Notes: generated by a model from the sequence alone, not told the origin. DNA of 5,167 nucleotides from Candidatus Kapaibacterium sp. (GCA_030835065.1 JAUQWR010000227.1:1-5167); one strand, 5' to 3'. Counted from the first letter of the stretch, positions 1 to 5,167 are shown. Translations and numbers: made by a program.

Positions 1-907
1 CATCTTCAAGTTTGGGGCATTCCTTTAAATAGTTACTTATATATTGCCCACAATTGCTACCTATTTTGTTTTCTTCCAATTCTCCAATACTTAGTATCAC
101 TTCATAATCATTGAGCTTTAAATCTTTGACTATTTCAAAAAACTGGACATCACTAAACCTAACTGAATTTAAATTATTCTGTTGGGCTTTGCCTGTAGGA
201 TTGATTGGTGTGAGCTTTATTACAAATTTTTTAGGATCAAAATATCGAATTAACTTTGATGCTTCGAGCTTATAGCCTTCGCCAAGTGCAAAATTTAATG
301 TAATTTTTCTATCCCCGTCTTGATAAAAATCTTCTGAATATCTTGCAATTTTGTCAAATCCCCATTTTTTTATTGGTATCAATTCATCACGAAGTGTCAA
401 GTCGGTAGTATGTATCGAAAACTGCATTTGAAATTTGTCTTTATAAATGCGCTTTTTAATATCTTTAAGTCTTTCGAAAAACATATCTCTTCCAATTGGA
501 GCAATAGTAGAAATCGATGGCAAAAATCCTGGAGCATTATATCTTTGATGAAATTCTTCTAACACATCTAATACTGCATCATTAAGCGAAGGCTCGCCCA
601 TCCTTGCAAATTGGATTTTAAATTTGTCGACCGGGATATTGCGATCGGGATACCTACGGGCAATCATATAGTCAATTTGCTCAAATAATTGCTCTTTACT
701 TATTTTGCCTTCATATTTCCATCCAGAATCGCAAAATTTGCATGCCACAGGGCATCCAAAGAGAGTAGAAACAATCAAAACCCATTTTTTTTCCAATGGT
801 ATTGGAGGCTGGGTCGATTCCACAAATTCAATTAATTTCCCATCAGGGTATTTTGCAATATAAACAGTAGCTATGTCAGAATTTTCAGTTTTTGCTATTA
901 CTTTCAT
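1..907 (-). CDS. RlmN/Cfr-like radical SAM protein, variant lacking the resolving cysteine (3' end cut off)
   Basis: I translated this frame by hand; it is open from the ATG at 907 to the window edge (302 residues seen). The radical SAM [4Fe-4S] motif CPVACKFC is at residues 52-59 (CX3CX2C). Further RlmN/Cfr-like signatures follow: MGEP at 103-106 (the SAM-binding GEP segment), FSIHTTD then RDELIPIKKW at 163-182 (compare SLHATD..LR.ELVPI in RlmN), KLTPINP at 231-237, and NCGQ at 285-288, where C286 matches the methyl-carrying Cys355 of E. coli RlmN. The position matching Cys118 of RlmN, seven residues before the first cluster cysteine, is I45. Only about 50 residues precede the cluster, so the N-terminal domain of RlmN/Cfr is missing. 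An ATG two codons upstream (913) is also possible. The start overlaps the oxidoreductase gene by 23 nt, making this the third gene of the operon. CGQ usually lies near the C-terminus, so little is probably missing. It is a radical SAM enzyme of unknown substrate, possibly a methyltransferase; it should not be named rlmN. Confidence 0.92.
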   Translation of the reverse strand, partial: MKVIAKTENSDIATVYIAKYPDGKLIEFVESTQPPIPLEKKWVLIVSTLFGCPVACKFCDSGWKYEGKISKEQLFEQIDYMIARRYPDRNIPVDKFKIQFARMGEPSLNDAVLDVLEEFHQRYNAPGFLPSISTIAPIGRDMFFERLKDIKKRIYKDKFQMQFSIHTTDLTLRDELIPIKKWGFDKIARYSEDFYQDGDRKITLNFALGEGYKLEASKLIRYFDPKKFVIKLTPINPTGKAQQNNLNSVRFSDVQFFEIVKDLKLNDYEVILSIGELEENKIGSNCGQYISNYLKECPKLED

Positions 908-1769
908 TTCCATTAACAATTAAATTTTCAATCATCATTGCAGTTTTCATTCCATCACCGACGCTTATTGTTGCTTGCCGATACCTGCCATTACATAAAT
1001 CGCCGATTTTGAATATTTTTTGTTCTATCTTGTCATTTAGTCCCATTGTCTCGATTAATGACAAGTCTGGCTCTCTTCCAATTGCAACAATAATATCGTC
1101 GCACTCGATTGTTTCTTTTTTACCATCTGAACTTATGCAATTTACGATTTTTTTCCCATTTTTGTGGCTTATTTCTTCTATAATATATGATTTATAAATT
1201 TTTATATTAGAGTTTTTATTAGCCCTATCTATCAATAATCTCAAAGCAGAAAAATTTTCATTGCGATGAATTATTGATATTTGATTATTAATTGACATAT
1301 TCAATGCATAATCAAATGCAGCATCACCTCCACCAATAATTATTATGCTTTTACTTTTAATATTTATTAAATTTTGCAAATCATAATGTATATCTGAATT
1401 ATCTATTTGCATAAGTTTTTTTGGGATTGTTCCGCATGCAAGCACCAAATATTCTGCTGAATATTGGGTCTTTTCAGACTCTAAAAGAAAATTATCTTTG
1501 TAACTTAAATTAATAACATTATCATAATAAATTGGAATATCCAGACACTTCAAATGTTCTGCCATTTTGTTGCATAATTCCATACCACTAATTCCAAAAG
1601 GAAATCCAGGATAGTTTTCTACTATATTTGCATTATTAAGCAAACCACCAATCCTGTTTTTTTCGATAATTGCAACATCTCTGGCAAACCTTTTCAACTG
1701 TATGGCACATGCAATACCAGCAGGTCCAGCTCCTACTACAATAATATTATGATTTATATTATTATTCAT
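885..1769 (-). CDS. TrxR-like FAD/NAD(P)H oxidoreductase without redox CxxC
   Basis: This 294-residue flavoprotein has the two-dinucleotide-fold layout of low-molecular-weight thioredoxin reductases. GAGPAG at 13-18 binds the FAD ADP moiety, ENYPGFP at 51-57 is a TrxR-family segment, and ACGTIP at 111-116 replaces the usual ATGxxP. GGGDAA at 146-151 is the NAD(P) site, HRN at 168-170 resembles the HRR that often contacts the NADPH phosphate, and GDLCNGRYRQA at 256-266 is the C-terminal FAD motif. The stretch between ACGTIP and GGGDAA is short and has no CATC-type active site, so it cannot be an ordinary thioredoxin reductase. GGGDAA is closer to the GGGDSA of TrxR-type ferredoxin-NADP reductases (YumC/Chlorobium type), although the protein is shorter than those. 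The ATG at 1769 overlaps the upstream hydrolase stop as ATGA, with no Shine-Dalgarno visible, so translation is probably coupled. I infer that it passes electrons from NAD(P)H to a small carrier, or to the radical SAM partner encoded next. Confidence 0.93.
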   Translation of the reverse strand: MNNNINHNIIVVGAGPAGIACAIQLKRFARDVAIIEKNRIGGLLNNANIVENYPGFPFGISGMELCNKMAEHLKCLDIPIYYDNVINLSYKDNFLLESEKTQYSAEYLVLACGTIPKKLMQIDNSDIHYDLQNLINIKSKSIIIIGGGDAAFDYALNMSINNQISIIHRNENFSALRLLIDRANKNSNIKIYKSYIIEEISHKNGKKIVNCISSDGKKETIECDDIIVAIGREPDLSLIETMGLNDKIEQKIFKIGDLCNGRYRQATISVGDGMKTAMMIENLIVNGNESNSKN

Positions 1770-2425
1770 TTTTTTAATTCACTTATTAAATTATTTGTTA
1801 AAATTGGAACAGTAAAGCCATGAGAAAGGTTCAAAAATGATGCTAAATGAAATTCCTGATTGTAAGATGCTGTCGCATCAAACACAAAAAATGTTTTATA
1901 TCCACGAACAAATGCAGATCTAATAGTAGTTTCACAACAGAGATGAGTCATTAATCCACAAATATGCAATGTATCAACTTTTAAATCTTTTAGTATTATA
2001 TCTAAGTTAGTTTCATGAAAAGCATCATAATGTTCTTTTTCAATAAAAATAGAATTATTCTTCAAAATAATTGACTCATCTAAATCAAAATATTCGCTTT
2101 CTTTCTCTAGTCTTTTGTTCCACCATTTATTCATCAAGTTCGAATCATTATCTGAATTGAAATGCTTAGTAAATAAAATTGGTAAATCTAAACTATTGAA
2201 ACACTCAATCATATTATTAATATTTTGAATTATTGCGATCGAAGAAGGCACGAATGCATGGGAATATTTATCTGTAAAATATTTTTGTACATCTAAAACC
2301 AATAGAGCAGAGTTCTTAGATAAAGTAAACTTTTCTCGATAATTAATTATCGATTTTAATTTCTCGAATAATAATTTTGATTCACTTTCAATATTATTTG
2401 GACTAAAGTATTCACTTTTATTCAT
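1766..2425 (-). CDS. isochorismatase-family cysteine hydrolase
   Basis: This is a cytoplasmic hydrolase of the isochorismatase/nicotinamidase fold, about 219 residues from the chosen start. The catalytic triad is visible: Asp45 in ALLVLDVQ, Lys130 in IEKEHYDAF, and Cys163 in GLMTHLCCETT, followed by a typical VFDATA strand. The active cysteine makes it a true cysteine hydrolase (amide or ester C-N/C-O cleavage), unlike EntB/PhzD isochorismatases, which lack it. The N-terminal helical lead before LVLDVQ and the EFHLASFLNLSHGF segment do recall the EntB/PhzD branch. The frame is open up to a TTG at 2467, but that TTG sits inside a TAnnTTTG promoter match, so it is not a credible start. ATG 2425 has GGGGA six bases upstream; ATG 2437 (four more residues) is nearly as good. 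It is the first gene of the leftward operon and ends in an ATGA overlap with the oxidoreductase. The substrate is unknown: nicotinamidase, N-carbamoyl amidase and other activities cannot be told apart by reading. Confidence 0.92.
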   Translation of the reverse strand: MNKSEYFSPNNIESESKLLFEKLKSIINYREKFTLSKNSALLVLDVQKYFTDKYSHAFVPSSIAIIQNINNMIECFNSLDLPILFTKHFNSDNDSNLMNKWWNKRLEKESEYFDLDESIILKNNSIFIEKEHYDAFHETNLDIILKDLKVDTLHICGLMTHLCCETTIRSAFVRGYKTFFVFDATASYNQEFHLASFLNLSHGFTVPILTNNLISELKK

Positions 2426-2464
2426 AGATTTCCCCATATATTCCAGCTTCAAATATATAAAAAA

Positions 2465-2472
2465 CAAAGATA
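2465..2472 (-). promoter_or_regulatory. candidate -7 box for the leftward operon
   Basis: Read on the minus strand the sequence is TATCTTTG, a full match to the Bacteroidota -7 consensus TAnnTTTG. It would place the transcript start near 2458, about 20-33 nt before the ATGs at 2437 and 2425. I see no TTG/TTTG -33 element at the expected 17-23 nt spacing. In DNA this AT-rich such 8-mers occur by chance several times per 5 kb, so position is the main support. Confidence 0.4.
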
Positions 2473-2580
2473 AAAACTAACAATATCATAAAATAAAAAA
2501 TTTCTTTTCTCTAATTAAAATTTTTTTTCGATTTTTGTAAGTTAAATTACGACCCAAAAAAAGATTTTAGAGTTTTTTAG

Positions 2581-2599
2581 GTAATGAAATATTCGTTAC
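2581..2599. promoter_or_regulatory. imperfect palindrome upstream of rpoD (possible operator)
   Basis: Two 8-nt arms, GTAATGAA and TTCGTTAC, are separated by ATA; seven of eight positions are complementary and the eighth is a T/G pair. It lies 10 bp upstream of the candidate rpoD -7 box, roughly where the -33 element would be expected and where no TTTG is seen. A dimeric regulator site is possible. An accidental palindrome in AT-rich DNA is equally so. Confidence 0.25.
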
Positions 2600-2609
2600 T
2601 TGATTACGT

Positions 2610-2617
2610 TATATTTG
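2610..2617 (+). promoter_or_regulatory. candidate -7 box for rpoD
   Basis: TATATTTG matches TAnnTTTG and lies 32 bp before the rpoD ATG, giving a predicted short leader of about 25 nt. No TTG is found 17-23 nt upstream. The rest of the divergent intergenic stretch (about 2473-2580) is A/T runs in which I see no gene, terminator or RNA. Confidence 0.42.
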
Positions 2618-2649
2618 GATATTTGTAAAATAAATAAATTTAATATGCT

Positions 2650-3510
2650 ATGAGGATTACAAAGCAGTACACGAACCGAGAAAGTCAGTCGTTAGATAAG
2701 TACTTGCAAGAAATAGGCAGAGTAGAGCTCTTAGGTCCGGAAGATGAAATAGAATTAGCAAAGATAATAAAAAAGGGTGGCTACGAAGCAAACTTAGCAC
2801 TCGAAAGATTAGTAAAAGCAAACTTAAGATTTGTGGTATCAGTTGCTAAACAATATCAAAACCAAGGTCTTTCATTAGGCGATTTGATTAATGAAGGTAA
2901 CTTGGGATTGATTAAAGCTGCGAAAAGATTTGACGAAACACGCGGTTTCAAATTTATTTCTTATGCAGTTTGGTGGATACGTCAGTCAATTCTTCAAGCT
3001 TTAGCCGAACAATCACGTATTGTACGTTTGCCTCTTAATAGAGTTGGTGCATTAAATAAAATTGGTAAGAAATTTAGTGAATTAGAGCAAGAATTTGAAC
3101 GCGAACCTACTGCTGCTGAATTAGCTGAGCAGTTGAATATGAGCGTTGCTGAGATTGCCGAAACAATTAAAATTTCTGGACGCCACTTGTCTGTTGATGC
3201 TCCTTTTGTTCAAGGCGAAGACAATAGATTGCTCGATGTGCTTCCAAACGAAATGCAACCTCCACCAGATTCTGAGCTTATTCGTGAATCTTTAAAACTT
3301 GAGGTTCAACAAGTTCTTACTACTCTCTCTCAAAGAGAAGCAGAAGTGATCAAACTATATTTTGGTTTGGACGGTACTTGCCTCACTTTGGAAGAAATCG
3401 GCGAAAAATTTAATCTTACTCGCGAGAGAGTTCGCCAAATTAAAGAAAAAGCTATCAGACGCTTGCGTCATGCTTCTCGCTCCAAATCTTTAAGATCTTA
3501 TCTCGGATAA
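2650..3510 (+). CDS. rpoD: primary RNA polymerase sigma factor (sigma-70/sigma-A)
   Basis: This 286-residue housekeeping sigma factor directs RNA polymerase to promoters of growth genes. Domains in order: region 1.2 at about 14-45 ([15 protein letters not shown]); region 2 at about 50-120, with [17 protein letters not shown] for core binding and [15 protein letters not shown] at 100-114 for -10/-7 recognition and melting; region 3 at about 125-178; the 3.2 linker or sigma finger around [18 protein letters not shown] (181-198); and region 4 at about 215-282, with the -35-type helix-turn-helix [19 protein letters not shown] (246-264). Region 1.1 is absent, as is normal for Bacteroidota/Chlorobiota sigma-A. 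An in-frame TAA at 2641 makes ATG 2650 the only ATG start; no clear Shine-Dalgarno precedes it. The protein begins slightly shorter than the usual MRQLKITK-type N-terminus of the group. Its neighbours are not the dnaG/rpsU set that often flanks rpoD elsewhere. The family assignment is secure. Confidence 0.98.
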   Translation: MRITKQYTNRESQSLDKYLQEIGRVELLGPEDEIELAKIIKKGGYEANLALERLVKANLRFVVSVAKQYQNQGLSLGDLINEGNLGLIKAAKRFDETRGFKFISYAVWWIRQSILQALAEQSRIVRLPLNRVGALNKIGKKFSELEQEFEREPTAAELAEQLNMSVAEIAETIKISGRHLSVDAPFVQGEDNRLLDVLPNEMQPPPDSELIRESLKLEVQQVLTTLSQREAEVIKLYFGLDGTCLTLEEIGEKFNLTRERVRQIKEKAIRRLRHASRSKSLRSYLG

Positions 3511-3511
3511 T

Positions 3512-3543
3512 TTTGATTTTCTAATTGTAAACCCGTATTTTTG
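3512..3543 (+). promoter_or_regulatory. candidate internal promoter for the MBL-fold gene
   Basis: TTTG at 3512-3515 and TATTTTTG at 3536-3543 are separated by exactly 20 nt. This fits the Bacteroidota arrangement TTG/TTTG-N17-23-TAnnTTTG, and it is the only candidate in the window with both elements. Transcription would start at about 3550, roughly 20 nt before the ATG at 3571. The -7 box lies inside the left arm of the hairpin at 3534-3573, so transcripts from here would lack most of that arm. Confidence 0.45.
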
Positions 3544-3573
3544 AAATTATTGATTAATGGTTTCAAAAATATG
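3534..3573 (+). promoter_or_regulatory. 18-bp hairpin ending on the start codon of the MBL-fold gene
   Basis: Bases 3534-3551 pair with 3556-3573 without a mismatch: fifteen Watson-Crick pairs, three G-U pairs (3535/3572, 3547/3560, 3548/3559) and a GATT loop at 3552-3555. The core ATTTTTGAAA/TTTCAAAAAT is a perfect 10-bp inverted repeat. The last three paired bases are the ATG at 3571-3573. All three non-standard pairs become C/A mismatches on the other strand, so the fold favours plus-strand RNA. It could sequester the start codon in read-through rpoD transcripts. It could also be a weak terminator for rpoD, since a T-rich stretch follows after about 5 nt, but the stem is nearly all A-U. 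Confidence 0.5.
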
Positions 3574-4335
3574 CGGTTTACTTTTTTAGGTACAGGTACT
3601 TCCACCGGTGTGCCAACAGTTAGTTGTAATTGTAGAACTTGCCTTTCGGATGATTCTAAAGATAAAAGGTTGAGATCTTCGGTTATGATTGAATATAAAT
3701 CCAAAAGAATAATAATAGACAGTTCTCCTGATTTTCGCCAGCAAATGTTATCTAATAATGTAAGGCATATTGATGCCATATTATTTACACACAGCCATTT
3801 CGATCATATTGGTGGTTTTGATGATATTAGAGGTTTCAATTTCACTTCTTCAAAATCAATGCCTATATACCTTAACGAAAAAACTTTGACCGAGCTGCAA
3901 AGAGCTTTCAAATATGCTTTTGAAATTCCAGAGCAAATCGGTGGAGGAGTTCCTCAAATTGATATAAAAATTATTGATGAAAATCCTTTTTTTATTGATG
4001 ATATTCAGATTATTCCTATTCCACTAAAACATGGCAACTTAGACGTTTTCGGATTTAGAATTGGTAATCTTGCATATTGTACTGATACAAATTATATTCC
4101 TGAGTCTTCGATGAAACTATTAGAGAATTGCAGAGTATTAGTATTAGATGCGTTGCGATATAATTCACACACAACTCATCTTAGCTTGAATGAAGCAGTT
4201 GAGTATGCTCAAAAAATTGCTGCCGATAACACATATTTTACTCATATTGCTCATCAAATAAAACATTCTGATTTGGAAAATTCCCTGCCTTCTGGCATGA
4301 TGCTTGCTTATGATGGTTTAGTGATTGAATTGTAA
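3571..4335 (+). CDS. PhnP-like metallo-beta-lactamase-fold metal-dependent hydrolase
   Basis: This is a 254-residue cytoplasmic MBL-fold hydrolase of the PhnP-like branch, whose founding member is a phosphoribosyl cyclic phosphodiesterase. The N-terminus MRFTFLGTGTSTGVP is the family's standard opening. The dinuclear metal site is complete: HSHFDH at 74-79, H154 in PLKHG, D172 in CTDTN, and H225 in FTHIAH. The PhnP-type structural zinc site is also present as C19, C21, C24 (CNCRTC) with H228, three residues after H225 as in PhnP. An in-frame TTG at 3541 would add ten residues, but ATG 3571 fits the family start much better. There is no phn gene nearby, so the substrate is open; a phosphodiesterase acting on a nucleotide-like ester is the family-based guess. 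It starts 60 nt after rpoD and could be read from rpoD or from the promoter at 3512-3543. Confidence 0.93.
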   Translation: MRFTFLGTGTSTGVPTVSCNCRTCLSDDSKDKRLRSSVMIEYKSKRIIIDSSPDFRQQMLSNNVRHIDAILFTHSHFDHIGGFDDIRGFNFTSSKSMPIYLNEKTLTELQRAFKYAFEIPEQIGGGVPQIDIKIIDENPFFIDDIQIIPIPLKHGNLDVFGFRIGNLAYCTDTNYIPESSMKLLENCRVLVLDALRYNSHTTHLSLNEAVEYAQKIAADNTYFTHIAHQIKHSDLENSLPSGMMLAYDGLVIEL

Positions 4336-4343
4336 TTTTTTTG

Positions 4344-4351
4344 TAATTTTG
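4344..4351 (+). promoter_or_regulatory. candidate -7 box for the OsmC-TPR gene pair
   Basis: TAATTTTG matches TAnnTTTG and lies in the 41-nt gap after the MBL gene, predicting a start of transcription about 19 nt before the ATG at 4377. A TTG at 4325-4327 lies 16 nt upstream, one short of the usual 17-23 spacing. Co-transcription with the MBL gene is also possible. Confidence 0.35.
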
Positions 4352-4376
4352 CAATATGTAATTAAGGGTTTGGATA

Positions 4377-4796
4377 ATGACACAATTAGATATAGAATAT
4401 ATAGGCGATTTACGTTGCAAAGTTAATCATGTGCCTTCAGGACAATCATTTTATACTGATGCTCCTATTGATAACCAAGGCAAAGGTGAATCCATCTCTC
4501 CTACTGATATGATAGCAGCCGCTTTGGGTGCTTGTTTTTCTACTATTTCCGGCATTGCTGCCAAAACTCATGGCATTGATATCGATGGCATGAAGCTTAG
4601 TGTGTTCAAAGAAATGGCTCCTGCACCGGATAGAAAAATAAGCAGACTTACCGTTAATATAATTCTTCCAAAAAAACTTTCGGATAAGGATTTTGCGATT
4701 ATTAAAAACATAATTAAAACTTGTCCGGTAGCTAAAAGCATTCATCCTGATATTGAAGTTGTTTCTTCTATTTCTTATGCAGAAGGAATCGAATAG
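4377..4796 (+). CDS. OsmC/Ohr-family thiol peroxidase-like protein
   Basis: This is a 139-residue OsmC-fold protein, the normal length for the family. The two redox cysteines are present: C53 in AAALGACFSTI and C116 in KTCPVAKSIHP. The family signature SPTDMIAAALGAC (41-53) precedes the first. Family members reduce organic or fatty-acid hydroperoxides with the two cysteines and act as cytoplasmic dimers. I cannot place it in Ohr proper; the general OsmC/YhfA-like branch seems the better fit. The extra C14 has no assigned role. ATG 4377 is preceded by AGGG/TGGA, a weak Shine-Dalgarno. Its stop is followed after a single base by the TPR gene, so the two are very likely co-transcribed. Nothing looks broken. 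Confidence 0.93.
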   Translation: MTQLDIEYIGDLRCKVNHVPSGQSFYTDAPIDNQGKGESISPTDMIAAALGACFSTISGIAAKTHGIDIDGMKLSVFKEMAPAPDRKISRLTVNIILPKKLSDKDFAIIKNIIKTCPVAKSIHPDIEVVSSISYAEGIE

Positions 4797-4797
4797 G

Positions 4798-5167
4798 ATG
4801 AAGAAATATGTTTTTAGTTTATTAATCTTGCTGCTGATTGCAGTTCATTCTTTTGCTCAAAAATCTGAGTCAAAAGAAGAACAATTATTTACTAGTGCTG
4901 TGATTGAATATAAAAATGCCAACTACGAAAAAGCTCTTTCTTTACTCAACGAATTGGTCAAGATTAATGAAAAACATCCCGAAGCTTTCAATCTTCGTGG
5001 CAATTGCTTTTTTATGTTGAATAAATACGAAAATGCTGTCGATGACTATTCTAAAGCCATAAAAATTAATAATAAATATAAAGATGCTTATAAAGGAAGA
5101 GCAGATACTTATCAAGCTCTTAAAGATTTCAACAAAGCTCTTGATGATATTAATAAAATTATCGAAA
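4798..5167 (+). CDS. secreted tetratricopeptide-repeat protein (3' end cut off)
   Basis: The frame is open from the ATG at 4798 to the window edge (123 residues seen). The N-terminus is a signal peptide: MKK, then a hydrophobic core YVFSLLILLLIAV, then a signal peptidase I site SFA|Q after residue 20. There is no lipobox cysteine, so it is not a lipoprotein. At least two tetratricopeptide repeats follow at about 33-66 (YKNANYEKALSLLNELVKIN..HPEAFNLRG) and 67-100 (NKYENAVDDYSKAIKINNKYKDAYKGRA), with a third starting at about 101 (ADTYQALKDFNKALDDINKII). It probably acts as a periplasmic or exported protein-binding scaffold; its partner and any C-terminal domain are outside the window. AAGGAA at 4783-4788 is a good Shine-Dalgarno 9 nt before the ATG. 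The gene begins 1 nt after the OsmC stop codon. Confidence 0.9.
   Translation, partial: MKKYVFSLLILLLIAVHSFAQKSESKEEQLFTSAVIEYKNANYEKALSLLNELVKINEKHPEAFNLRGNCFFMLNKYENAVDDYSKAIKINNKYKDAYKGRADTYQALKDFNKALDDINKIIE

Noticed and set aside
1..907. Naming the radical SAM protein rlmN or cfr
   Set aside because: The N-terminal domain is missing and the resolving cysteine is replaced by isoleucine; only family-level similarity is supported.
892..1197. Plus-strand open frame of about 100 codons
   Set aside because: It lies wholly antisense to the oxidoreductase, is low-complexity Ile/Ser/Phe-rich, and shows no motif.
885..1769. Naming the oxidoreductase thioredoxin reductase (trxB)
   Set aside because: The fold matches but there is no CxxC active site, so it cannot carry out the trxB reaction.
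2556..2580. A-run followed by T-run (AAAAAAA...TTTTTT) as a bidirectional terminator
   Set aside because: The arms are simple homopolymer runs with no GC stem, and no gene converges here.
2600..2602. TTG as the -33 element of the rpoD promoter
   Set aside because: It is only 7 nt from the -7 box, far short of the usual 17-23.
2645..2653. Two-codon frame ATG-CTA-TGA overlapping the rpoD start codon
   Set aside because: It could be a minimal upstream frame tuning rpoD translation, but a single 9-base coincidence in AT-rich DNA is not enough support.
3541..3570. TTG at 3541 as the start of the MBL-fold gene
   Set aside because: The family opening MRFTFLGTGTS begins exactly at ATG 3571, and the added ten residues lie inside the hairpin and promoter.
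3498..3779. Minus-strand frame opposite the start of the MBL gene
   Set aside because: It is antisense to well-supported coding sequence, with no recognisable domain; the same applies to the minus-strand frames at 4238-4420 and 4446-4745.

Overview
The window comes from an AT-rich bacterium of the Bacteroidota/Chlorobiota (FCB) group. The best evidence is the primary sigma factor at 2650-3510. It has the short form typical of that group, with no region 1.1 and an opening of the type [16 protein letters not shown]. Wording such as [10 protein letters not shown] and LYFGLDGT looks to me closer to Chlorobi/Ignavibacteria/Kapabacteria than to classical Bacteroidia; this is from memory of the family, not from a search. 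Several gene starts are also preceded by matches to the Bacteroidota-type -7 box TAnnTTTG, and Shine-Dalgarno sequences are mostly weak or absent.

Layout. A divergent intergenic region (about 2438-2649) separates two groups of genes. Leftward (minus strand) runs a tightly overlapping three-gene operon: an isochorismatase-fold cysteine hydrolase (1766-2425), a thioredoxin-reductase-like FAD/NAD(P) oxidoreductase without the redox CxxC (885-1769), and an RlmN/Cfr-like radical SAM protein (907 down to the window edge, C-terminus cut off). Rightward (plus strand) run rpoD (2650-3510), a PhnP-like metallo-beta-lactamase-fold hydrolase (3571-4335), an OsmC-family protein (4377-4796), and the start of a secreted TPR protein (4798 to the window edge). 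There are no RNA genes, mobile elements, CRISPR arrays or long repeats.

How the genes may work together. The ATGA overlap and the 23-nt overlap in the leftward operon imply coupled translation and a shared job. A CxxC-less TrxR-type flavoenzyme is a reasonable electron supplier for a [4Fe-4S] radical SAM enzyme, and the hydrolase could prepare or remove an amide or ester group. The substrate cannot be read from the sequence. The radical SAM protein is the most unusual item. It keeps the RlmN/Cfr methyl-carrying cysteine (in CGQ) but has isoleucine where RlmN/Cfr have the resolving cysteine, and it lacks their N-terminal domain.

A second notable element lies between rpoD and the MBL gene. An 18-bp hairpin (13 bp plus an inner 5 bp, with three G-U pairs and a 4-nt loop) ends exactly on the MBL start codon, and a TTTG-N20-TAnnTTTG promoter overlaps its left arm. 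This could make translation of the MBL gene depend on which promoter made the transcript. The OsmC and TPR genes are one nucleotide apart and probably form an operon.
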